The notes under the pieces: generated by a model
The model's input: only the letters and a program-made list of their open reading frames with translations
Databases searched by the model: none
What the model was told of the DNA's origin: nothing
Origin: UBA7446 sp965656545
Lineage (GTDB): Bacteria; Bacteroidota; Bacteroidia; Flavobacteriales; Flavobacteriaceae
Direction: 5' to 3'
Assembly (NCBI GenBank): GCA_965656545.1
Contig: CBFHKZ010000008.1
Coordinates: 1-42,503 of the forward strand
Length of the DNA: 42,503 nt
In this document: piece after piece, positions 31,784 through 40,236 of the stretch
Layout of the letters: each line of letters starts with the position of its first letter
How positions within the stretch are numbered: the first letter of the stretch is position 1
Made by a program: the position numbers and the translations under genes

Positions 31784-33907
31784 ATGAAAATTTCAAACGC
31801 ATACAACGCCCTTTTTGTATTTCTGGTTCTCCTTACATGTTCGTGTACTTCGGAACTGGGTCAGAACAAACTACTTAAATCATGGACAGGCCCATATATG
31901 GGTACGCCTGCTTTTGATAAGATGCAAGTAGCAGACGTAAAGCCCGCCATGCTAAAAGCCATGGAGCTTAACTTAGAAGAAATCGAAGCCATTGCATCAA
32001 ATCCTGAAGCACCAAGCTTTGAAAACACCATTGAGGCCATGGAACGCTCAGGAAAAGTTTTGGATCGTGCTTTTGCGTATTATGGGATTTTCAGCAGTAA
32101 TATGTCTTCACCCGAATTTAGAGAAGTGCAAACCGAATTAGCACCGCTCTTTTCAGAGTTTCAATCAAAAATCACACAAAACGAACAGCTTTTTCAACGT
32201 ATCAAATCCGTTTATGAAGCCTCAAAAACAAATCCACTTGAAGCTGATCAACAGCGTGTGGTGGAGCTAACCTACCAAGGTTTTGCCATGAACGGTGCGG
32301 ATTTAGACGACGAAAAAAAGAAACGCTATGCAGCCATAAACAAAGAACTTTCTTCGCTCTATACCAAGTTTTCAAATAATATTTTACATGACGAAGAAAA
32401 CTATGTCACTTATCTTACGGAAAATCAGTTAGGGGGACTCCCAGATGATTTTGTCAAGTCTGCCGCTCGGATAGCTGAAGGAAAGGATAGGGCAGGAGCA
32501 TATGCAGTTACCAATACCCGTTCTTCAATGGATCCCTTTTTGACCTATTCAACCGAACGAGATTTACGCAAACAAGTTTGGACGAACTATTATGCCCGTG
32601 CCGATAATGGTGATGCATACGACAACAAAGAAATCATTGCGCAAATATTAAAACTTCGCAAAGAGCGTGTGGCCTTATTGGGATATGATAATTACGCTGC
32701 TTGGCGCCTACAAAACCGTATGGCAAAGAACCCAGAGAATGCCATGGCGCTTATGGAAGCCGTTTGGCCTGCAGCCATTGCCCGTGTTGCTGAAGAAGTA
32801 GCCGATATGCAAGCTGTTGCAGATGCCAATGGAGATAACATTACCATAGCTCCTTGGGACTACCGTTTCTATGCCGAGAAAGTGCGCAAAGCTAAATATG
32901 ATTTAGATTCAGATGAGGTAAAGCAATACCTGCAACTGGACAAGCTGACGGATGCCATGCACTATGTTGCTGGCCGTTTGTTTGGCTATGCCTTTTCACC
33001 CGTTCCCGAAGGAACGGTTCCTGTATTCCATGAGGATGTTAAGGTGTGGGAAGTAACTGACAAAGATTCGGGAGATCACATAGGATTGTGGTATTTAGAT
33101 CCTTATGCAAGAGAAGGAAAGCGCTCGGGTGCTTGGGCGACTACCTACAGAAGCTTTTCAACCTTTGATGGGAAAACAAACGTGTTGGCATCCAACAACT
33201 CAAACTTTGTTAAGCCAGCCCCTGGTGAGGCCTTGCTCATTTCTTGGGACGATGCCACTACCTTCTTCCACGAATTTGGTCACGCCTTACACTTTTTTGC
33301 TTCCGAAGTGAGGTACCCAACGTTAAACGGAGGGGTGAGAGACTATACCGAATTTCAATCGCAGCTATTAGAACGGTGGTTGTCCACAGACGACGTAATT
33401 GATCGGTTTTTGGTACATCAAGAAACGGGTGCTCCCATGCCAGATGCATTGGTTGCAAAAATCAAAAAGGCAGCAACGTTTAATCAAGGTTTTGCCACCA
33501 CCGAATATTTAGCTTCTGCACTGATGGATATGAAGCTCCATTTAGCCGATCCGACCGATTTAGATGTAGGTGCATTTGAGCGCAAAACATTGACTGCACT
33601 TAGCATGCCAAAGGAATTGCCCATGCGTCACAGGACGCCGCATTTTGGTCACGTATTTTCTGGCGAAGGTTATGCTACGGCATATTACGGCTATATGTGG
33701 GCAGATGTATTGACAGCCGATGCTTCCGAAGCATTTAGAGCGGCACCGGGCGGCTTTTATGATGAAGCCATGTCAGAAAAATTAGTGAAATATCTATTTG
33801 CGCCCCGTAACTCCATTGACCCCGCTGAAGCATATAGGTTGTTTAGAGGCAGAGATGCTTCTATTGATGCTTTGATGCGCGCTAGGGGCTTCCCTGTTAC
33901 CCCATAG
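31784..33907 (+). CDS. dcp: M3-family oligopeptidase, lipoprotein (Dcp-like)
   Basis: A 707-residue zinc metallopeptidase of family M3 (peptidyl-dipeptidase Dcp/oligopeptidase A group) that cleaves short peptides. The HExxH site is in TTFFHEFGHALHFF (about residue 490), with the downstream third ligand glutamate in the FQSQLLERW region. Conserved M3 elements include GLWYLDPYAREGKRSGAW and HFGHVFSGEGYATAYYGYMW. The N-terminus has a signal and lipobox (VLLTCSC), so it is likely a membrane-anchored lipoprotein, unlike cytoplasmic E. coli OpdA. It is preceded by the 24-nt element shared with acs. Choice of dcp versus opdA is by overall resemblance only. Confidence 0.88.
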   Translation: MKISNAYNALFVFLVLLTCSCTSELGQNKLLKSWTGPYMGTPAFDKMQVADVKPAMLKAMELNLEEIEAIASNPEAPSFENTIEAMERSGKVLDRAFAYYGIFSSNMSSPEFREVQTELAPLFSEFQSKITQNEQLFQRIKSVYEASKTNPLEADQQRVVELTYQGFAMNGADLDDEKKKRYAAINKELSSLYTKFSNNILHDEENYVTYLTENQLGGLPDDFVKSAARIAEGKDRAGAYAVTNTRSSMDPFLTYSTERDLRKQVWTNYYARADNGDAYDNKEIIAQILKLRKERVALLGYDNYAAWRLQNRMAKNPENAMALMEAVWPAAIARVAEEVADMQAVADANGDNITIAPWDYRFYAEKVRKAKYDLDSDEVKQYLQLDKLTDAMHYVAGRLFGYAFSPVPEGTVPVFHEDVKVWEVTDKDSGDHIGLWYLDPYAREGKRSGAWATTYRSFSTFDGKTNVLASNNSNFVKPAPGEALLISWDDATTFFHEFGHALHFFASEVRYPTLNGGVRDYTEFQSQLLERWLSTDDVIDRFLVHQETGAPMPDALVAKIKKAATFNQGFATTEYLASALMDMKLHLADPTDLDVGAFERKTLTALSMPKELPMRHRTPHFGHVFSGEGYATAYYGYMWADVLTADASEAFRAAPGGFYDEAMSEKLVKYLFAPRNSIDPAEAYRLFRGRDASIDALMRARGFPVTP

Positions 33908-33968
33908 CATTTGTATAAAGCGTTTTAAACAGCAAAATATTGCACCATAATGTAAATAGCTGCACGAT

Positions 33969-33992
33969 TAGCTGAATTATTTTAGTATTTTC
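33969..33992 (+). promoter_or_regulatory. Shared upstream element, copy 2 (acs)
   Basis: Starts TAGCTGAATTATTTTAGTAT and continues TTTC, matching the copy at 31727-31750 in 21 of 24 bases. TATTTTCG at its end resembles a variant -7 box (TAnnTTTG with one change). It ends 17 nt before the acs ATG. Confidence 0.45.
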
Positions 33993-34009
33993 GAGGGAAA
34001 TTTATTTTT

Positions 34010-35899
34010 ATGGATGATTTGGCGTATCGGTCAACAGCAGATTACAGACAAGCAAAAGAACAGGCTTCAGCACAACCCGAAGCTTTTTGGGAGGATATTG
34101 CAAATCAATTTGAATGGCATCAAAAATGGGATAAGACGCTGGAATATGATTTTCATAAACCAGAAGTAAAATGGTTTTTAGGGGGTAAATTAAACATTAC
34201 CGAAAACTGCTTAGATCGCCATCTTGCAACGCAGCCAAATCACACGGCAATTATCTTTGAGCCAAACGATCCAAAAGAAACGGCACAACACATTTCATAT
34301 AAGGAATTGCACAGCCGTGTTTGTCGCGTAGCCAATATGCTAAAAGCTAATGGTGCAAAAAAAGGAGACAGGATATGTCTTTATATGCCCATGGTACCAG
34401 AGCTGGCCATAACCGTTTTGGCATGTGCGCGTATTGGTGCTATTCACTCTGTGGTATTTGCTGGTTTTTCTGCTGCCGCATTAGCGGCAAGAATAAACGA
34501 TGCCGATTGCGCCATGTTGGTAACTGCCGACGGCGGATTCCGCGGTGCTAAAGTCACCCCTTTAAAAGTCATTGCCGACGAAGCGTTAACCCACTGTACA
34601 AGCATAAAAACGTCAATTGTACTTAAACGAACAGGTCAAGAAGTTGCTTGGAATGATATTGATGTTTGGTGGCACGAAGCATTAGCGGAAGTGGACGACT
34701 ACTGTCCAGCTGAAATCATGGATAGCGAAGATCCTTTGTTTATTTTATATACTTCTGGCTCTACTGGAAAACCCAAAGGAATGGTGCATACATGTGGTGG
34801 ATATATGGTTTATACCGCCTACTCCTTTCAAAACGTTTTTCAATATGAAAAAGGCGATGTTTATTGGTGTACTGCCGATATCGGTTGGATTACAGGACAT
34901 TCCTATATAGTTTACGGTCCTTTGGCCGTAGGCGCAACCACAGTCATGTTTGAAGGCGTTCCTTCATATCCTGCGTATGATCGTTTTTGGGAAGTCTGTG
35001 CCAAACACAAGGTCAATCAGTTTTATACGGCACCCACTGCCATACGTGCTTTGCAAAAGCATCCAGTTGAATTGGTTAATAAACACGATTTGTCGTCACT
35101 AAAAGTACTGGGTTCTGTTGGCGAACCGATAAATGCAGAAGCTTGGCATTGGTATGATAAGCATGTAGGTAAACACAATTGTCCCATTGTGGATACATGG
35201 TGGCAAACCGAAACGGGCGGTATTCTAATAAGCTCACTAGCGGGCGTAACAGCACAGAAACCTACCTATGCCACGCTTCCTATGCCGGGTGTTCAAGCGG
35301 TTTTGTTAGACAACGAAGGCAATGAATTGGCTGGTGAAAACGAAGGTATTTTAGCTATTAAACACCCATGGCCATCTATTGCCCGTACCATTTGGGGCGA
35401 TCACGAACGTTATAAAAATGTTTATTTCAGTGCCTATCCTGGGTATTATTTTCCTGGCGATGGTGCCTTGCGTGATGCGGAAGGCAATTACCGGATAACA
35501 GGTAGGGTAGATGATGTGGTGATTGTTTCTGGGCATAATCTTGGAACGGCACCTATTGAAAATGCACTGAACGAACATCCTAATGTTGTTGAAAGCGCCG
35601 TTGTTGGTTTTCCACACGATGTAAAAGGGAATGCACTATATGCATTTGTTATCTCTAAAGATGCAGTAGATGATACCGAAGCGCTGATCGCAGCCTTACG
35701 TGCTTTGGTGGCTCAAACCATTGGACCTATAGCCAAGCCTGACCGTATTCAAGTGGTAAGCGGACTTCCAAAAACGCGAAGTGGTAAAATCATGCGTCGC
35801 ATACTGCGTAAACTCGCTGCAGGGGAATACGATCAATTGGGCGATGTTTCTACTTTGTTAAACCCAGAAGTGGTGGAGGAGATTAAGCGAAATAGCTAA
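34010..35899 (+). CDS. acs: Acetyl-CoA synthetase
   Basis: The enzyme activates acetate to acetyl-AMP and then acetyl-CoA. The 629-residue product has the N-terminal ACAS segment (FEWHQKWDKTLEYDFHKPEVKWFLGGKLN), P-loop-like FILYTSGSTGKPKGMVHTCGG, ADIGWITGHSYIVYGPL, and WWQTETGGI. The C-terminal domain ends with PKTRSGKIMRRILRKLA, whose lysine is essential for adenylation and is the regulatory acetylation site in the family. TTVMFEG and the conserved Trp of the acetate pocket support acetate rather than longer acids. The 3' end overlaps the convergent M42 peptidase gene by 17 bases. Confidence 0.96.
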   Translation: MDDLAYRSTADYRQAKEQASAQPEAFWEDIANQFEWHQKWDKTLEYDFHKPEVKWFLGGKLNITENCLDRHLATQPNHTAIIFEPNDPKETAQHISYKELHSRVCRVANMLKANGAKKGDRICLYMPMVPELAITVLACARIGAIHSVVFAGFSAAALAARINDADCAMLVTADGGFRGAKVTPLKVIADEALTHCTSIKTSIVLKRTGQEVAWNDIDVWWHEALAEVDDYCPAEIMDSEDPLFILYTSGSTGKPKGMVHTCGGYMVYTAYSFQNVFQYEKGDVYWCTADIGWITGHSYIVYGPLAVGATTVMFEGVPSYPAYDRFWEVCAKHKVNQFYTAPTAIRALQKHPVELVNKHDLSSLKVLGSVGEPINAEAWHWYDKHVGKHNCPIVDTWWQTETGGILISSLAGVTAQKPTYATLPMPGVQAVLLDNEGNELAGENEGILAIKHPWPSIARTIWGDHERYKNVYFSAYPGYYFPGDGALRDAEGNYRITGRVDDVVIVSGHNLGTAPIENALNEHPNVVESAVVGFPHDVKGNALYAFVISKDAVDDTEALIAALRALVAQTIGPIAKPDRIQVVSGLPKTRSGKIMRRILRKLAAGEYDQLGDVSTLLNPEVVEEIKRNS

Positions 35900-36965
35900 A
35901 CTTCTCTCCGTTTTTGATGGTTTGTAGTGTTTCGTATATCAGTTTGATTACGTTTTCTACATCCTCTTGGTGTACCATTTCTACTGTTGTGTGCATGTAT
36001 TTTAGCGGCAATGAAATAAGCGCCGAAGGCACGCCGCCGTTGCTATAAGCAAAGGCATCTGTATCTGTACCGGTATATCTTGAAGAAGCCAAACGCTGGA
36101 ACGGAATCTTCTTTGCTTCTGCGGTATCAATAATGCGATCGCGCAATAGTTGCTGCACGGCAGGTGCGTAAGAGATTACAGGCCCTTTTCCAATCGTATT
36201 GTCGCCTTGTTTTTTTGGATCAATCATGGGTGTGGAGGTATCGTGACAAACGTCTGTTACGATAGCCACATCTGGTTTGATGGTCTGGGTAATCATTTCT
36301 GCGCCACGTAGTCCAATTTCTTCTTGAACCGAATTGGTTACATATAGCCCAAAAGGTAATTCAACCTTATTTTCTTTCAGCAAGCGTGCTACTTCGGCAA
36401 TCATAAAGCCGCCTATGCGGTTGTCAAGGGCACGGCATACAAATTTGTTTTTGTTGAGTACTTGAAAAGTATCGGGGTAGGTAATGACGCAACCCACATG
36501 GATGCCCATTTTTTCTACTTCTTCTTTTTTCGAAGCACCAACATCAATGGTAATGTTCTCAAGCTTGGGTGCTTCTTCCTTTCCAGCCATTCGAGTGTGA
36601 ATTGCAGGCCAACCAAACACGCCTTTAACGATGCCTTTCTTTGTATGGATGTTTACCCATTTAGACGGGGCAATCATATGGTCGCTACCGCCATTTCTGA
36701 TAACAGAGATTAAACCCTTGTCCGATATATAGTTTACATACCAAGAGATTTCATCTGAATGCGCTTCAATCACCACTTTGAATTTGGCTTTTGGATTGAT
36801 GACACCAACCGCAGTACCATAAGTGTCGGTGATAAACTCGTCAACGTATGGCTTTAGATAGTCCATCCAAATTTTTTGGCTTTCCCATTCATATCCAGTA
36901 GGAGCAGGGTTGTTGAGGTATTGTTCTAGAAATGCGTGCGATTTTTTGTTTAAAATACTATCCAT
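35883..36965 (-). CDS. M42-family aminopeptidase (TET/glutamyl aminopeptidase type)
   Basis: A 360-residue zinc or cobalt peptidase of family M42, which forms cytoplasmic dodecameric cages that trim peptides. Ligand motifs are visible in order: VIEAHSDEISW (H and D), CRALDNRIGG (D), VQEEIGLRGAEMI (catalytic and ligand Glu), VTDVCHDTSTP (D) and the last histidine in KYMHTTVEMVHQEDVE. The N-terminus LNNPAPTGYEWE is the typical family start. No signal peptide. It starts at ATG 36965, divergent from the DUF4294 gene, and its 3' end overlaps acs by 17 bases. Confidence 0.92.
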   Translation of the reverse strand: MDSILNKKSHAFLEQYLNNPAPTGYEWESQKIWMDYLKPYVDEFITDTYGTAVGVINPKAKFKVVIEAHSDEISWYVNYISDKGLISVIRNGGSDHMIAPSKWVNIHTKKGIVKGVFGWPAIHTRMAGKEEAPKLENITIDVGASKKEEVEKMGIHVGCVITYPDTFQVLNKNKFVCRALDNRIGGFMIAEVARLLKENKVELPFGLYVTNSVQEEIGLRGAEMITQTIKPDVAIVTDVCHDTSTPMIDPKKQGDNTIGKGPVISYAPAVQQLLRDRIIDTAEAKKIPFQRLASSRYTGTDTDAFAYSNGGVPSALISLPLKYMHTTVEMVHQEDVENVIKLIYETLQTIKNGEKFSYFA

Positions 36966-37020
36966 TGCGATTTTTTAATTAAGTATGCTAAATTACAACA
37001 TATAGGTAAAACAATCTTAT

Positions 37021-37028
37021 TACTTTTG
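37021..37028 (+). promoter_or_regulatory. -7 promoter box of the DUF4294 gene
   Basis: TACTTTTG fits TAnnTTTG and ends five bases before the ATG at 37034, so the leader would be extremely short. No clear -33 element upstream. Confidence 0.45.
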
Positions 37029-37033
37029 AATGC

Positions 37034-37636
37034 ATGAACAAACTACTATATATAGGCGTTTTAATGTTGGCTTGCAGTCTATACGGACAGCAGAAACAAC
37101 CTATATATATAGTAGCGGGCGATACGTTGACCAATCCCTATGTTGATTTAAGTGAAGTTGTGGTGCTTCCAAGCATTAAATTTAAGCGTTATGAAGACTA
37201 TGTTGCCTATTATCGGCTGCAAAGACGCACCATAAAAGTCTACCCTTATGCCCAACTTGCAGCCGAACGCCTGACGGTTTTGAACCAACGACTGGCCAAT
37301 ATCAAGCGCAAACGCGCCAAAAAACGCTATGCAAAACAAGTCGAACGCTACTTAGAAGGTGAATTTAAGGACGAATTGAAGAAGCTTACGCGTTCGGAAG
37401 GGCGAATTTTAATCAAACTAATTCATAGGGAAACGGGTTTTACTGCCCACGCATTGATAAAAAAACTACGCAATGGATGGCGTGCTTTTATCTATCAAAC
37501 CACGGCAAAAATGTTTGATATAAATCTTAAAACTGCCTATAATCCCACTGAGGTTGAGGAAGATGCGTTAATAGAGCATATACTGCAAAAAGCCTTTGCT
37601 GAAGGTGTGTTAAAACCGGGGGATAAAAAAAAGTAA
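37034..37636 (+). CDS. DUF4294 exported protein
   Basis: A 200-residue protein with a signal peptide (MNKLLYIGVLMLACSLYGQ) and a DUF4294 domain: VDLSEVVVLPSIKFKRYEDYVAYYRLQRRTIKVYPYAQLAAERL, then a long basic helical region (RLANIKRKRAKKRYAKQVERYLEGEF) and RSEGRILIKLIHRETGFTAHALIKKLRNGWRAFIYQTTAKMF. The family appears restricted to Bacteroidota and its function is unknown. The many arginines and lysines and amphipathic helices suggest contact with an anionic surface such as nucleic acid or phospholipid in the periplasm, but this is inference. In several genomes it lies next to M42 peptidase genes, as far as I recall. Confidence 0.85.
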   Translation: MNKLLYIGVLMLACSLYGQQKQPIYIVAGDTLTNPYVDLSEVVVLPSIKFKRYEDYVAYYRLQRRTIKVYPYAQLAAERLTVLNQRLANIKRKRAKKRYAKQVERYLEGEFKDELKKLTRSEGRILIKLIHRETGFTAHALIKKLRNGWRAFIYQTTAKMFDINLKTAYNPTEVEEDALIEHILQKAFAEGVLKPGDKKK

Positions 37637-37642
37637 ATAAAG

Positions 37643-37675
37643 TTAGTCAGTGAGAATAAAAGGGTTGTATATTTG
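37643..37675 (+). promoter_or_regulatory. rRNA operon promoter P1
   Basis: TATATTTG (37668-37675) is a perfect TAnnTTTG box; TTAG at 37643-37646 is a weak -33 element. It is followed by CAATCCGC, much like the CAACCGC after P2. It lies 95 nt upstream of P2 and about 254 nt before the 16S gene. Confidence 0.65.
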
Positions 37676-37740
37676 CAATCCGCAAAAAAAGCTGTGGACC
37701 ACATTCAAAAAAAGAATTTTAATTTTTTTTCATTGTGGGG

Positions 37741-37770
37741 TTGTGTAAACCGAAAAGCAGCGTATATTTG
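37741..37770 (+). promoter_or_regulatory. rRNA operon promoter P2
   Basis: TTG (37741-37743) and TATATTTG (37763-37770) are 19 nt apart. The box is followed by CAACCGC and a short hairpin GCTTTC/GAGAGC. The core and the following bases repeat those of P1. P2 has the better -33 element and is the likely main promoter. Confidence 0.75.
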
Positions 37771-37797
37771 CAACCGCTTTCGAAAAGAGAGCAATTA

Positions 37798-37823
37798 AAA
37801 GTTCATTGAATTATTGAGAATGA
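37798..37823 (+). promoter_or_regulatory. boxA-like antitermination element in the 16S leader
   Basis: The leader segment beginning AAAGTTCATTGAATTATTGA (26 nt) is 23/26 identical to one before 23S (40041-40066). Position and repetition in both leaders are what is expected for the boxA element bound by NusB-NusE. Confidence 0.55.
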
Positions 37824-37828
37824 CAGCG

Positions 37829-37859
37829 CGTATTAATCGCAATTGCGATTATAAATACG
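37829..37859 (+). repeat. Palindromic hairpin in the 16S leader
   Basis: TAATCGCAATTGCGATTA (37834-37851) is a perfect 18-base palindrome, with CGTATT and AATACG able to pair outside it. No T tract follows, so it is a leader RNA hairpin rather than a terminator. The rest of the 292-nt gap before 16S is A/T-rich without a gene. Confidence 0.6.
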
Positions 37860-37890
37860 AATAGTAAAACAATCATGAGACAGCTCTAAT

Positions 37891-37910
37891 TTGTCAATTT
37901 TTTTGTTGTT
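37891..37910 (+). other. 5' arm of the pre-16S processing stem
   Basis: TTGTCAATTTTTTTGTTGTT can pair with the segment at 39488-39507 beyond the 3' end of 16S (three mismatches and two G-U in 20). Such long-range stems are cut by RNase III to release pre-16S RNA. Confidence 0.5.
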
Positions 37911-37928
37911 AATTTTATTTAAAGTTAT

Positions 37929-39452
<1,524 letters not shown>

Positions 39453-39458
39453 CTAGAG

Positions 39459-39482
39459 AATTTGTTTGCTTGCAAACAAATT
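39459..39482 (+). repeat. Hairpin immediately after 16S
   Basis: AATTTGTTTG and CAAACAAATT pair perfectly around CTTG. It begins seven bases after the mature 16S end and may be part of the pre-rRNA processing structure. Confidence 0.6.
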
Positions 39483-39487
39483 AGAAA

Positions 39488-39507
39488 GACGACAAAAATT
39501 CTGACAA
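39488..39507 (+). other. 3' arm of the pre-16S processing stem
   Basis: GACGACAAAAATTCTGACAA is nearly the reverse complement of the leader segment 37891-37910, forming the base of a long-range stem around 16S. Confidence 0.5.
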
Positions 39508-39552
39508 GCTATTTCCTTGATGTTTTGCTTGCTGTCATCTTAATAATAATTT

Positions 39553-39589
39553 AAGTCTCGTACCTGCCTGTCGTTAGACAGGGCTCAGC
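39553..39589 (+). pseudogene. Broken 5' copy of tRNA-Ile split by a palindrome
   Basis: AAGTCTCGTA (39553-39562) and GCTCAGC (39583-39589) together equal the first 17 bases of the intact tRNA-Ile region (39653-39669). They are separated by CCTGCCTGTCGTTAGACAGG (39563-39582), a 20-nt hairpin element. After this the similarity to tRNA fades. It cannot fold as a tRNA. Confidence 0.65.
39563..39582 (+). repeat. Short palindromic element inserted in the tRNA-Ile remnant
   Basis: CCTGCCTGTCGTTAGACAGG forms a stem CCTGTC/GACAGG with loop GTTA. It sits exactly inside tRNA-Ile-like sequence. From memory, similar CCTGCC...CAGG palindromes are dispersed in flavobacterial genomes; I see no other copy in this window. 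Confidence 0.5.
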
Positions 39590-39619
39590 AGCTAAGTATT
39601 TAGTTGTTACATTGCTAAG

Positions 39620-39635
39620 TGACAATTTATTGTCA
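39620..39635 (+). repeat. Small spacer hairpin upstream of tRNA-Ile
   Basis: TGACAAT and ATTGTCA pair around TT, 19 bases before the tRNA-Ile gene. Probably part of spacer RNA folding or processing. Confidence 0.45.
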
Positions 39636-39653
39636 TGTATGAGATGATATTAA

Positions 39654-39727
39654 AGTCTCGTAGCTCAGCTGGTTAGAGCGCTACACTGATAATGTAGAGG
39701 TCGGCAGTTCGAGCCTGCCCGAGACTA
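39654..39727 (+). tRNA. ileT: tRNA-Ile(GAT)
   Basis: A 74-nt cloverleaf in the 16S-23S spacer. Acceptor stem AGTCTCG/CGAGACT, D arm GCTC..GAGC, anticodon arm CTACA-CTGATAA-TGTAG with anticodon GAT, and T arm with TTCGAGC. The discriminator is A and the CCA end is not encoded (ACTA follows), so CCA must be added by the nucleotidyltransferase. Its 5' and 3' ends occur again in broken form on both sides. Confidence 0.96.
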
Positions 39728-39773
39728 CTAAATTAGTCAAAGGCGAGAGGTTTATGCCGAGCTATGCGAGGTA

Positions 39774-39793
39774 AGCCTGCCCGAGACTACTAA
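39774..39793 (+). pseudogene. 3' fragment copy of tRNA-Ile
   Basis: AGCCTGCCCGAGACTACTAA repeats bases 39712-39731, the 3' half of the T arm, acceptor strand and flank of tRNA-Ile. A weaker resemblance (GAGAGGT) extends about 25 bases upstream. No tRNA can be formed from it. Confidence 0.7.
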
Positions 39794-39808
39794 TGATGCT
39801 TGCATCAT
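39793..39808 (+). repeat. Spacer hairpin between the tRNA genes
   Basis: ATGATGC and GCATCAT pair perfectly around TT just after the tRNA-Ile 3' remnant. Without a T tract it is unlikely to terminate transcription. Confidence 0.45.
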
Positions 39809-39894
39809 ACGATCTATAACATTGGGATTTATTAGAAGTTGAGTCTTCTACACCGGTTGCTACCGAACGGTCTATACCGGACAAAATCGCAAAC

Positions 39895-39969
<75 letters not shown>

Positions 39970-40040
39970 CAATTTTAGGCATTAGCTAATTAGTGATTAG
40001 TATTTATTTACTTTTTCACTTTTAAACTACTACCTCGAAT

Positions 40041-40066
40041 AAAGTTCTTTGACATATTGAGAATGA
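40041..40066 (+). promoter_or_regulatory. boxA-like antitermination element before 23S
   Basis: The segment beginning AAAGTTCTTTGACATATTGA (26 nt) is 23/26 identical to the 16S leader element at 37798-37823. The core GTTCTTTGACA resembles boxA elements of other phyla in its T-rich, ACA-like end. Confidence 0.6.
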
Positions 40067-40112
40067 ATAAAAATACAATAGTATTTTTTTCATGAATAGA
40101 TACATAAAAATA

Positions 40113-40150
40113 GTGTATCCCCAAAGTCGAGCCGACTAAGGGTGATACAC
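40113..40150 (+). repeat. Hairpin in the tRNA-Ala-23S spacer (1)
   Basis: GTGTATC pairs with GATACAC, and inside it AGTCG pairs with CGACT. This interrupted stem lies 86 nt before 23S and may be an RNA processing structure. Confidence 0.55.
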
Positions 40151-40156
40151 AACAAG

Positions 40157-40193
40157 GTATATTATTCTAAATCTTTGATTTAAAATAATGTAC
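40157..40193 (+). repeat. Long hairpin upstream of 23S (2)
   Basis: GTATATTATTCTAAATC pairs with GATTTAAAATAATGTAC around TTT: 17 positions with one mismatch and one G-U. No T tract follows, so it is a processing or folding element rather than a terminator. Confidence 0.6.
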
Positions 40194-40236
40194 GAGCAAT
40201 AGTAATTACAATTTAAAAGAGAAAATCGTTACGATA

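Noticed and set aside
39774..39793. A second tRNA gene after tRNA-Ile
   Set aside because: Only the 3' 20 nt are present; no D or anticodon arm can be formed.
40113..40193. Spacer hairpins as terminators
   Set aside because: Neither is followed by a T tract, and they lie within an operon that must be read through to 23S.
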